A stretch of 39,404 bases of DNA from Thermoleophilaceae bacterium (lineage in GTDB: Bacteria; Actinomycetota; Thermoleophilia; Solirubrobacterales; Thermoleophilaceae). Under the pieces are notes generated by a model. That model was not told the origin of the DNA and made no database searches. It was given only the letters and a program-made list of their open reading frames with translations. This document shows positions 18,958 through 26,964 of the stretch, in pieces; position 1 is the stretch's first letter; each line of letters opens with the position of its first letter. The stretch lies in assembly GCA_030448005.1 (NCBI GenBank), contig JAUJNT010000001.1, forward strand, positions 100,166 through 139,569, given 5' to 3'. Both the position numbers and the translations under genes were made by a program.

Positions 18958-19722
18958 ATGAGTGAGTCGGAGATGAGCGGAACCGATCCGTTGACGGTCG
19001 CACGCGAGGTTGGCGATACCCGTGCGGGCTTCCTGCGTAAGGCGGGCCTTGGTGGCGCCGCGTTGGTTGGTGGTGGCGTGCTGCTTGGGAGTGCCGGTCC
19101 GGCGTTTGCGGGGCACGATGATGGGGTTCCGGATGAAGACATCCTCAACTTCGCGTTGACGCTCGAGTATCTGGAGGCGACTTTCTACACTCAGGCGCTC
19201 GGCGGTGGAGGCACGACCGGCGTACCGGGCAGCTCAGCAACGTTCAACCGCAGAAGGCTCACCGGCGGCAGGCAGTTCGCCGGTTTGGGCGGGCGCATCC
19301 GCCGCGACGCATATGACCACCTGACCGACATCCGTGACCACGAAGTCACGCATGTCGACTTCTTCGTTGGTGCGCTGGGCCCGGCGGCCGTGGGGCCGTG
19401 CCAGTTCGACTTCTCCTCGGCCTTGAGGAGTGTCGGTTCGTTCCTCGGAACCGCGCAGGTTCTCGAGAACACCGGGGTGATGGCCTACGACGGCGGGATC
19501 CGCTACGTCGATGCGGGGGACAACCTGCAGGCGGGGGCACAGATCGCGACCGTCGAGGCGCGGCACGCCGCCTACCTGAACCTGATCAACCGCGACTCCC
19601 CGTTCCCGGATGCCTTCGACATGGGCAAGAAGCCCTCGGAGATCGTCGCGGCGGTGCAGGCGACGGGGTTCATCGTCTCTTGTCCCGCGGAGGTGACGGC
19701 CCTCTTCGCGCGCCTGCCCTAG
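18958..19722 (+). CDS. Secreted ferritin-like domain protein
   Basis: A 254-residue protein with a ferritin-like four-helix bundle of the desiccation-related (Ferritin_2/PF13668-like) type. The N-terminus (GFLRKAGLGGAALVGGGVLLG, then AGPAFAGHDD) is an export signal. It has Tat-like spacing but no twin arginine, so Sec export is equally likely. Helix motifs with likely metal ligands are EYLEATFYTQAL, RDHEVTHVDFF, LENTGV and TVEARHAAYLNLI. I chose ATG at 18958 because GGGGAG lies just upstream; the frame stays open from 18781 but lacks coding character. Codons at the start (many GGT, TTG and GTT) are less GC-rich than in neighbouring genes, which may mean high expression or recent arrival. A strong hairpin follows the stop, and a relic of a sigma/anti-sigma locus lies downstream. 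Confidence 0.88.
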   Translation: MSESEMSGTDPLTVAREVGDTRAGFLRKAGLGGAALVGGGVLLGSAGPAFAGHDDGVPDEDILNFALTLEYLEATFYTQALGGGGTTGVPGSSATFNRRRLTGGRQFAGLGGRIRRDAYDHLTDIRDHEVTHVDFFVGALGPAAVGPCQFDFSSALRSVGSFLGTAQVLENTGVMAYDGGIRYVDAGDNLQAGAQIATVEARHAAYLNLINRDSPFPDAFDMGKKPSEIVAAVQATGFIVSCPAEVTALFARLP

Positions 19723-19753
19723 CTTCGCCTGCTGGGTTGGGTCCCGTCGTGCG

Positions 19754-19784
19754 ACAGACGAGGGCGGGCTCCGCCCTCGTCTGT
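19754..19784 (+). terminator. Strong hairpin after ferritin-like gene
   Basis: ACAGACGAGGGCGG and CCGCCCTCGTCTGT form a perfect 14-bp stem with a 3-nt loop, 32 bases after the stop. There is no T-tract, which is common for actinobacterial terminators. Confidence 0.7.
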
Positions 19785-19999
19785 GGCCCGGGCTTGCGCA
19801 AGAACACCAGAGACACCGCTCGCTCAATCGAGGCATTGTGTCGAGAGCAGGCGAGTGACCCCTCGTCCTGCTAGGCAACGTTCAGCCTCGCCCGCCGAGC
19901 CCGACCAACGACTGAATCGCGACCCTCGCCGTTGCGCAAGCGCGCTGCTCCTCGCGCGCTCGCGCGCATGAAACATCGTGTCCGTGGTGACCAGCACTG
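19785..19999. other. Non-coding gap with two TTGCGCAA palindromes
   Basis: No gene is supported in this gap. It holds an inverted pair of 10-mers, GCTTGCGCAA (19792-19801) and TTGCGCAAGC (19932-19941). Each contains the 8-bp palindrome TTGCGCAA and they lie about 138 bases apart. They may be regulator sites left from the sigma locus, or chance. Confidence 0.35.
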
Positions 20000-20585
20000 A
20001 TGACCCACGGTGATGCCGGTCATGATTTGGCTCGCTTGAACAACGAGGAGCTCGTTCGGGGTGTCGCGCGGGTTTGAGCCTGCGGCCTTCGACGTCCTGT
20101 ACCGGCGCCACGGAGCGGCAGCTTTCGCGCTGGCGCGGCGCATGCTGAGACAAGCGCGCGCGGAGGACGCCGTCCAGGAGGCATTCCTAGGCCTGTGGCG
20201 CAGCGCGCGCTATGACTCCCGCAGAGGATCGGTGCGTACCTGGCTGCTCAGCATGTGGGTGGTCACAAGGGCGGGCGGCGGCCCGGACGCGCGCGCCGCG
20301 GTCCTGATCCGTAATGACCAACCTCGACTTGTGCTAACCGACATCGACCGGCCACGGGACGGTCGGATCTATCAGGCATGGCTGGTTCGCCCACCATCGC
20401 TGCCCGTCCCCACCGGAGCACTGTTCTCGGTCGGTGGGACCGGGGACACGACGATCATGCTCCCCGCCCTTGGCGGCGCCGTGCGCGTGATCGTCACCTC
20501 AGAACCGCCGCGCGGCAGCACCTTTCCAACACTGCCGCCGGTAGCGGCCGTACGTCTTCCTGTCCATGGGCAGACCCCACGCTGA
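20000..20585 (+). pseudogene. Decayed sigK-rskA-like locus: sigma region 2 fused to anti-sigma C-terminus
   Basis: Two inactivating changes are visible. ATG at 20000 opens a frame reading MTHGDAGHDLARLNNEELVR, a typical ECF sigma N-terminus, which then stops at a TGA near 20076. The continuing sigma sequence EPAAFDVLYRRHGAAAFALA is in the +1 frame, so one base was gained at about 20070-20075. The second frame runs through sigma region 2 (RRMLRQARAEDAVQEAFLGL, YDSRRGSVRTWLLSM). At about 20255 it then passes without a stop into the C-terminal part of an RskA-like anti-sigma factor (RPRDGRIYQAWLVR, VIVTSEPPRGSTFPTLPP). Sigma regions 3-4, the anti-sigma zinc or N-terminal part and its TM helix are missing, so more than a kilobase was probably deleted. 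An intact locus would have controlled a stress regulon, perhaps including the ferritin-like gene upstream. Confidence 0.75.
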
Positions 20586-20771
20586 CTCCCCAAGGACACT
20601 CAGGGCGGTCCCGTCGACGAAAGTCGCTAGCCCTATCAGCGAACCCTGTCTGGAGGGCATCAGCCGGACTTGGCGGGAGGACGGGAATCAGCACATCCAC
20701 ACGGGGATGATGCGCGCGGGTTGCTTCCGAGCTCCGTCATGTCCGTGAAGTAGCCGCCGCGACCGGGAGGG
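20586..20771. other. Short non-coding stretch, no gene seen
   Basis: No open frame here has homologous features or a credible start. It may be debris from the deletion that created the upstream pseudogene. Confidence 0.4.
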
Positions 20772-22370
20772 TCACTCCCCCTCCTCGTCCCGCGGCCCGG
20801 ACCAGAACGCGTCCCCCACCGTCACGGTGCCCGCCGTCTCGGCCTGATGTCGGAGCGAATGGGGGTCCCCGTCCTCGAAGGCGAACATCGACTCGGCGCT
20901 GACGGGACGGGCCACGCCGGTGCCCCCGAGGAAGCGATCGACCACCCGGGCGCAGCGGCGGCCCTCCGCGATGGCCGTTACCACGAGCGACTGCCCTATG
21001 CGGGCATCGCCGCAGGCGAAGACCGCCTCCGTGCGCGTGGCATAGACGGGCGCCCTGACGTTGCCGCGTCCGTCGAGGTCGAGCGCAAGCTCTTCGATCA
21101 GGCCCTCGTGCTCCGGGTGGTTGAATCCGATCGCCACCAGCACGAGGTCAGCCTCGTGGTCGAACTCGCTGTCCGGCACCGGGCGCAGGTCGCGCGATGA
21201 GCTTCCCTCGACCCGGCGCCCGTGCACGCCGGCGACCCGGCCGTCGTGCCCGAGGATCTCCGTGACCTGAGCGGCCCAGTGGCGCTCGCCGCCCTCCTCG
21301 AGGGCGTAGGTGCTGTGTGTCCGCTTGGGGGGCAGCGGCCATGGGGTCCTCGCGTCGCGTCCCGACGCGGGCAGCTCCGGGTAGACATCGAGCAGCAAGA
21401 CGTCGGCGGCGCCCTCGCGGAGCGCGTTCGACACGCAGTCCATGCCCGTGTCGCCGCCCCCCACCACCACGACGCGCTTGCCGGCCGCCGATATCTCCTC
21501 GCCGGTCTGGCGTGCCGGACGGCCCTCCTGAGCTGCCACCCAGCGGTTGCGCCTCTCCTGAGCTGCCACCCAGCGGTTGCGCCCGTAGAGGTAGTCCATC
21601 GCCGGATGCACCCCCCGGAGTCCTGCACCGGGCACCTCGATCTGCCGGGGCACGCGGGAGCCGGTAGCGATGACAAGGGCATCCTGGCGGCGCCAGAGGT
21701 CCCGCAGCGTGAGGTCGCGACCCACGTCCACGTTGCACTCGAAGATGACGCCCTCATCCTCCAGCAGCTTGATGCGGCGGTCGATGATCCACTTCTCGAG
21801 CTTGGCGTCGGGCACCCCGAAGCGCAGCAGCCCGCCCGGCGCCTCATCGCGCTCGTAGACGGTGACCTCGTGACCAAGCCGGTTGAGCTGGGAGGCCGCG
21901 GCCATGCCCGCGGGCCCCGAGCCCACCACGGCCACCGTGCGCTCGGTGCGGCGCTCGGGCGGGTGGGCCTCGATCCAGCCCTCCTCGAACCCGCGCGTCA
22001 CGATCGCGAGCTCGATCTGCTCGATCGTCACCGGATCGTCGTTGATGTTGAGCACGCATGCCGACTCGCACGGCGCCGGGCAGATCAGGCCGGTGAACTC
22101 CGGAAAGTCGTTGGTGGCATGCAGCTGGGTCAGCGCATCGCGCCAGCGGTCCAGATAGACGAGGTCGTTCCAGTCGGGGATCTTGTTGCCGAGCGGGCAG
22201 GCCTCATGGCAGAAGGGGATGCCGCAGTCCATGCAGCGCGCGCCCTGGTCGCGCAGGGTCTCGTCGGGCGGGAGCCTGAAGTACTGCTTGTAGTCCTTCA
22301 CGCGGTCCTCGGGGTCGCGCTTGTCGAAGCCGACCCGTTCGAGGCGAAGGAAGGCGCCCTGCTCGCCCAT
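20772..22370 (-). CDS. gltD: Glutamate synthase small (beta) subunit
   Basis: A 532-residue NAD(P)H-dependent flavoprotein that passes electrons to the GltB subunit. The N-terminal half has the two [4Fe-4S] cysteine sets, CMDCGIPFCHEACPLGNKIP and CPAPCESAC. The FAD site is GSGPAGMAAASQLNRLGHEV with a following YERD, the NADPH site is VVVGGGDTGMDC, and the final FAD strand is VFACGDARIGQS. It starts at ATG 22370 directly after the gltB stop (TAGATG), so the two are co-translated. An oddity is a 30-bp tandem duplication at 21525-21583 that repeats RNRWVAAQE within the loop before GEEISAAGKRVVV. It keeps the frame and adds ten residues in a region of little conservation. The enzyme is probably still functional. 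Confidence 0.95.
   Translation of the reverse strand: MGEQGAFLRLERVGFDKRDPEDRVKDYKQYFRLPPDETLRDQGARCMDCGIPFCHEACPLGNKIPDWNDLVYLDRWRDALTQLHATNDFPEFTGLICPAPCESACVLNINDDPVTIEQIELAIVTRGFEEGWIEAHPPERRTERTVAVVGSGPAGMAAASQLNRLGHEVTVYERDEAPGGLLRFGVPDAKLEKWIIDRRIKLLEDEGVIFECNVDVGRDLTLRDLWRRQDALVIATGSRVPRQIEVPGAGLRGVHPAMDYLYGRNRWVAAQERRNRWVAAQEGRPARQTGEEISAAGKRVVVVGGGDTGMDCVSNALREGAADVLLLDVYPELPASGRDARTPWPLPPKRTHSTYALEEGGERHWAAQVTEILGHDGRVAGVHGRRVEGSSSRDLRPVPDSEFDHEADLVLVAIGFNHPEHEGLIEELALDLDGRGNVRAPVYATRTEAVFACGDARIGQSLVVTAIAEGRRCARVVDRFLGGTGVARPVSAESMFAFEDGDPHSLRHQAETAGTVTVGDAFWSGPRDEEGE
21525..21583. repeat. 30-bp tandem duplication inside gltD
   Basis: Bases 21525-21553 and 21555-21583 are identical over 29 positions with period 30. 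On the coding strand this gives RNRWVAAQE twice. It is a frame-preserving recent duplication, or an assembly error. Confidence 0.85.
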
Positions 22371-25300
22371 CTAGGCGGCTGCCTTGTCGGCGGTGTCGGG
22401 CGCGAGCTCTGCGAGGGCCCGCTTGTAGTCGTGGGGCATCACCTTCACGAAGCGCGGAAGCTGGGCGTCCCAGCCCTCGAGCACGCCGGCGGCCAGCGGC
22501 GACCCCGTGCGCGCGGCGTGCTCGGCGATCAGGTCGCGCAGACCGAGCGCGTCATCGGGGGAGATCTCGTCGAATCCCACGAGGTCGGTGTTGCAGTGCT
22601 CGCGGAAGTCGCCCTTCACGTCGAGCACGTAGGCGATCCCGCCGCTCATCCCGGCGGCGAAGTTGAGCCCCGTGGGCCCCAGCACCACGACGCACCCGCC
22701 GGTCATGTACTCGCAACCGTGATCTCCCAGGCCCTCGACCACGGTGGAGGCCCCCGAGTTGCGCACGGCGAAGCGCTCGCCCGCGTAGCCGCGGAAGAAG
22801 GCCTTGCCCGACGTGGCCCCGTAGAGGGTGGTGTTGCCCGCGATCACGCAATCCTCCGCGGCAAAGCCGGCGTTCTCCGGCGGGCGAACGGACAGAGTGC
22901 CCCCGGACAGGCCCTTGCCGGCGTAGTCGTTCACGTCGCCGAGCAGGCTGAGCGTCACCCCGGGGGCAAGCCAGGCGCCGAAGCTCTGGCCGGCGGACCC
23001 TCGGAAGGAAATCTCGATCGCGCCTTCGGGGAGGCCCTCGGGACCGTGGGCGCGGGCGATCCTGCTTGACAGAAGGCCCCCGACGGCCCGGTTCTTGTTC
23101 TCGATCCCGCGCTCCAGGCGAACGGGCTCGCCACCTGCCAGAGCGGACGCGCAGGCCTCGATCAGCTCGTGGTCGATGGCGTCCTCGAGCACCGGATCGG
23201 GCGCGCGCACGCGGTGGCGCGGTCGGCCGTAGGCCTCCTCGGGCACCTCGAGCAGCGGCGCCAGGTCGAGGCCCCGCGCCTTCCAGTGGTCGACCGCCGC
23301 GTCGGGCACGAGCAGCTCCGTGCGCCCGATCAGCTCGTCCACCGTCCTCACCCCGAGGGCGGCCATGATCGCGCGCGCCTCCTCGGCGACCATGAAGAGG
23401 TAGTTGACCACGTGCTCGGGCTGGCCTGCGAACCGCGCCCTCAGCTCCGGGTCCTGGCTCGCGATGCCCACCGGGCAGGTGTTGAGATGGCAGACCCGCA
23501 TCATCACGCAGCCGAGCGCGATCAGCGGGGCGGTGGAGAAGCCGTACTCGTCGGCGCCGAGCAGCGCTGCGATCACCACGTCGCGCCCCGTGCGCAGCTG
23601 GCCGTCCGTCTCTACCACGATCCGCGAGCGCAGGTCGTTGCGCAGCAGGGTCTGCTGGGTCTCCGCCAGCCCGATCTCCCACGGGATGCCGGCGTGCTGG
23701 ATCGACGACTGTGGCGAGGCGCCGGTGCCGCCGTCGTGCCCCGCGATCGTGACGTGGTCGGCATTGGCCTTGGCAACGCCGGCCGCCACCGTGCCCACGC
23801 CGATCTCGGAGACGAGCTTGACCGACACCCGGGCGTCGGGGTTGGCGCAGCGCAGGTCGTAGATCAGCTGCTTGAGGTCCTCGATCGAGTAGATGTCGTG
23901 GTGGGGCGGCGGCGAGATCAGCCCCACCCCCGGCGTCGAGTGCCGCAGACCCGCGATGTAGTCGTCCACCTTGTGGCCGGGAAGCTGGCCTCCCTCGCCT
24001 GGCTTGGCGCCCTGAGCCACCTTGATCTGCAGCTCGTCGGCGTTCACCAGGTAGTCGATCGTCACGCCGAAGCGCCCTGAGGCCACCTGCTTGATCGAGG
24101 AGCGGCGATCGTCCTTGAACCGCTCGGGATCCTCTCCCCCCTCGCCGGTGTTCGACTTGCCGCCCACGCGGTTCATCGCCTGCGCCAGCGTCTCGTGGGC
24201 CTCGGGTGAGAGCGCGCCCAGGCTCATGCCACCGCTCTTGAAGCGCTTCACGATCTCGCCGGCGTGCTCCACCTCGTCGATCGGCACCGGCTCGACGTCC
24301 TCGCGCAACCGGAGCAGCCCGCGCAGGGTCGATCGCCTGACGGCCACGTCGTTCACGTACTGCCGGAAGCGCTCGTAGGCCTCCGGGCCCTCCTCACCGC
24401 GCGCCGCGTGCTGCAGGGTGGCGACCGTCTCGGGGTTCCAGCCGTGGAACTCCCCCCCGCGCCGCCACGCGTAGACCCCGCCCGGCGGGAGCAGCTCCGA
24501 GGCCGCTGCCGGATAGGCGCGCGCATGCCGGTCGAGCGCCTCGCCCGCCAGCACGTCCAGCCCGATGCCGCCCACCCGCGAAGGCGTGCCGGTGAAGTGG
24601 CGGTCCACCAGCTTGCGGTCGAGCCCGATGGCCTCGAAGATCTGTGCGCCGGTGTAGGAGCGCACCGTGGAGATGCCCATCTTCGAGAGGATCTTGAGGA
24701 GGCCCTTGCCGATCGCCTTGATCAGCGCGTCCCCGGCCTCTTCCTGGGTGAGCGTCTCGGGCAGGCGGCCCTCGCGCTGGATCGCCGACAGCGACTCGAA
24801 CATGATGTACGGGTTCACCGCCGCCGCGCCGTAGCCGATCAGGCACGCGATGTGGTGCACCTCGCGCGCCTCGCCCGTCTCCACGACCAGGCCGCAGCGC
24901 AGGCGGGTGCCCTGCCGCACCAGGTGGTGGTGCACCGCGCCCGTGGCGAGCAGCGAGGGGATGGCCGCGCGCTCTGCGCCCAGGTTGCGGTCGGACAGGA
25001 TGAGGATCGTGACGCCCTCGCTCAGCCACTCGGAGGCCTCTTGGCAGATCTCCTCTAGCCGGGCCTCCATCCCGTCCGGGCCCTGGGCTATAGGCCAGGT
25101 AATGTCCACCGTGCGGGCCTGGAACACGTGGTGGTCGACCTGGCGGAGCTTCTCGAGCTCCGGGTTGCGCAGGATGGGCTGGCTCATCACGAGCTGGTGG
25201 CAGTGGTCGGGCGTCTCGCCCAGCAGGTTGATCTCCGGCCCGACGCACGCCTGCAGGCTCATCACGACCGACTCCCGGATGGGATCGATCGCAGGGTTCG

Positions 25301-26858
25301 TGACCTGCGCGAAGAGCTGCTTGAAGTAGTTGAAGAGCGGCGGCCGGCGGTCTGACAGGACGGCGAGCGCGGTGTCGTTGCCCATCGAGCCGGTCGGCTC
25401 GGCTTCCGCCTTGACCATCGGCGCCAACAGCACCCGCAGGTCCTCCTCGCTCCACCCGAACGCGAGCTGCTTTGCCCGCAGCGGCTCCACGCGGGGAACG
25501 CGCGGGCCGCGGTCCTCGATGTCCTCGATCCGGACGACCCGCTCGGAGAGCCACTTGCCGTACGGGTTCCGCTTGCCGAGCTCGTCCTTCAACTCGGCAT
25601 CACCCACGATCCGGCCGCCCTCCACGTCCACGAACAGCAGCTTGCCGGGGTGCAGCCTTCCCTTGGCCACCACGTCGGCCGGGTCCACGTCGAGCACACC
25701 GGCCTCGGAGGCGAACACCACCCAGCCGTCCCGCGTCTCGAGCCAGCGCCCGGGGCGCAGGCCGTTGCGGTCGAGCGTCGCTCCGACCGAGCGGCCGTCG
25801 GTGAAGGCCACGGCGGCCGGGCCGTCCCAGGGCTCGATCAGGGAGTCGTGGTAGGCGAAGAAGTTTCGTACTCCCTCCGAGAGCTCACGGCGCCCCTTGT
25901 AGGCCTCGGGGATCAGCATCGACATCGCGTGGGGAAGGGTGCGCCCGGAAAGGACCAGCAGCTCGAGTATCGCGTCGAGCGATGCCGAGTCCGACAGCTC
26001 CTCGTCGAGGATCGGCAGGAGCTTCTTGACGTCGTCGCCGAACAGCGGCGAGCTCAGCTGCTCCTCGCGTGCGCGCATCCAGTTGCGGTTGCCGCGGAGG
26101 GTGTTGATCTCGCCGTTGTGGGCGATCATCCGGTACGGATGGGCAAGCTCCCAGCTCGGAAACGTGTTCGTGGAGAACCGCGAGTGCACCACGGCCAGCC
26201 TGCTCTCGACGCGCGGGTCGCGCAGATCGGCGAAGAAGCGCGAGAGCTGTGGGGCGGTGAGCATCCCCTTGTAGGCGAGCGTGCGCGAGGAGAAGGTGGG
26301 GATGGCAAGACCGTCGAGATGCTCGTGCTCGATCACCTTCCGGGCCACGTAGAGCGCGCGCTCGAAGGCGTCCTGGTCCTCGGCCACCGCATCGCCCGCG
26401 CCCACGAAGAGGTGGGCCATGTGCGGCGCGGTGCGCAGCGCGCCCTCTCCGCAGGCGCTCTGGTCCACGGGCACCTCGCGCCAGCCGAGCACACGCTGGC
26501 CCTCGGCCTCGACCGTGCGCTCGATCAACTCGACCGCGGCGGCGCGGTCGTCCACGGGACGCGGCAGGAAGCAGACCGCCACTCCATAGCGCCCCGGCGC
26601 GGGCAGATCGACGTCCACCACCTCTCGAAAGAAGCCGTCCGGGAGCTGGAGGAGGATGCCGGCGCCGTCGCCTGTGGCGGGGTCGGCGCCCTGTCCCCCT
26701 CGGTGCTCCAGGTGCTCGAGGGCCACGAGCGCGCGCTGCACGACCGCGGCCGAGGGCGGCGCCTCAAGGCGTGCGACGAACGCGACGCCACACGCATCGT
26801 GCTCGTGGTCGGGGGCATACAGACCCCGGGGGGGACTCTGGGCTGCGGTTGCGATCAT
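22371..26858 (-). CDS. gltB: Glutamate synthase large (alpha) subunit
   Basis: A 1495-residue glutamine:2-oxoglutarate amidotransferase. It makes two glutamates from glutamine and 2-oxoglutarate with electrons from GltD. The N-terminal Ntn amidotransferase should be freed by removal of about 22 residues to expose Cys23 (HDACGVAF). The central domain and FMN-binding synthase domain follow (SGGMSLGALSPEAHETLAQAMN; VSVKLVSEIGVGTVAAGVAKA; IAGHDGGTGASP). The [3Fe-4S] cysteines are Cys1117, Cys1123 and Cys1128 in CVMMRVCHLNTCPVG. The C-terminal beta-helix has GGTLSVRPP, VIAGNTTLYGATSGKAF and GVVVVLG-like turns. Length is normal for the family. ATG at 26858 is the start. It is the first gene of the gltB-gltD operon and is divergent from the amidase across a 106-base region that holds a 19-bp palindrome. 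Confidence 0.97.
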   Translation of the reverse strand: MIATAAQSPPRGLYAPDHEHDACGVAFVARLEAPPSAAVVQRALVALEHLEHRGGQGADPATGDGAGILLQLPDGFFREVVDVDLPAPGRYGVAVCFLPRPVDDRAAAVELIERTVEAEGQRVLGWREVPVDQSACGEGALRTAPHMAHLFVGAGDAVAEDQDAFERALYVARKVIEHEHLDGLAIPTFSSRTLAYKGMLTAPQLSRFFADLRDPRVESRLAVVHSRFSTNTFPSWELAHPYRMIAHNGEINTLRGNRNWMRAREEQLSSPLFGDDVKKLLPILDEELSDSASLDAILELLVLSGRTLPHAMSMLIPEAYKGRRELSEGVRNFFAYHDSLIEPWDGPAAVAFTDGRSVGATLDRNGLRPGRWLETRDGWVVFASEAGVLDVDPADVVAKGRLHPGKLLFVDVEGGRIVGDAELKDELGKRNPYGKWLSERVVRIEDIEDRGPRVPRVEPLRAKQLAFGWSEEDLRVLLAPMVKAEAEPTGSMGNDTALAVLSDRRPPLFNYFKQLFAQVTNPAIDPIRESVVMSLQACVGPEINLLGETPDHCHQLVMSQPILRNPELEKLRQVDHHVFQARTVDITWPIAQGPDGMEARLEEICQEASEWLSEGVTILILSDRNLGAERAAIPSLLATGAVHHHLVRQGTRLRCGLVVETGEAREVHHIACLIGYGAAAVNPYIMFESLSAIQREGRLPETLTQEEAGDALIKAIGKGLLKILSKMGISTVRSYTGAQIFEAIGLDRKLVDRHFTGTPSRVGGIGLDVLAGEALDRHARAYPAAASELLPPGGVYAWRRGGEFHGWNPETVATLQHAARGEEGPEAYERFRQYVNDVAVRRSTLRGLLRLREDVEPVPIDEVEHAGEIVKRFKSGGMSLGALSPEAHETLAQAMNRVGGKSNTGEGGEDPERFKDDRRSSIKQVASGRFGVTIDYLVNADELQIKVAQGAKPGEGGQLPGHKVDDYIAGLRHSTPGVGLISPPPHHDIYSIEDLKQLIYDLRCANPDARVSVKLVSEIGVGTVAAGVAKANADHVTIAGHDGGTGASPQSSIQHAGIPWEIGLAETQQTLLRNDLRSRIVVETDGQLRTGRDVVIAALLGADEYGFSTAPLIALGCVMMRVCHLNTCPVGIASQDPELRARFAGQPEHVVNYLFMVAEEARAIMAALGVRTVDELIGRTELLVPDAAVDHWKARGLDLAPLLEVPEEAYGRPRHRVRAPDPVLEDAIDHELIEACASALAGGEPVRLERGIENKNRAVGGLLSSRIARAHGPEGLPEGAIEISFRGSAGQSFGAWLAPGVTLSLLGDVNDYAGKGLSGGTLSVRPPENAGFAAEDCVIAGNTTLYGATSGKAFFRGYAGERFAVRNSGASTVVEGLGDHGCEYMTGGCVVVLGPTGLNFAAGMSGGIAYVLDVKGDFREHCNTDLVGFDEISPDDALGLRDLIAEHAARTGSPLAAGVLEGWDAQLPRFVKVMPHDYKRALAELAPDTADKAAA

Positions 26859-26930
26859 TGGGCAAGGGGTCCCGCGACGAGGTGGCCGAGCACCGCAGCG
26901 AGCCCATAAAAACTACCAGTGCCGCATAGC

Positions 26931-26949
26931 GTCCGGCCACTGGCCGGAC
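26931..26949. promoter_or_regulatory. 19-bp palindrome between gltB and amidase
   Basis: GTCCGGCCACTGGCCGGAC is a perfect inverted repeat of 9 bp around a central C, 73 bases before the gltB start and 16 before the amidase start. It may be an operator for one or both divergent genes. An A/T-rich spot (CATAAAAACTA, around 26906) beside it may hold the gltB promoter. Confidence 0.4.
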
Positions 26950-26964
26950 TGCGATGATCGCCGG

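Noticed and set aside
20586-20771. Possible transposase fragment between the sigma relic and gltD
   Set aside because: No DDE, Y1 or helix-turn-helix motif and no terminal inverted repeats are visible in any frame.
22371-26858. Several plus-strand open frames opposite gltB
   Set aside because: They are shadows of the gltB coding sequence with no start signals or motifs.
26656-26964. N-terminal extension of the amidase frame
   Set aside because: It runs through gltB antisense, and the family N-terminus begins at GTG 26965.
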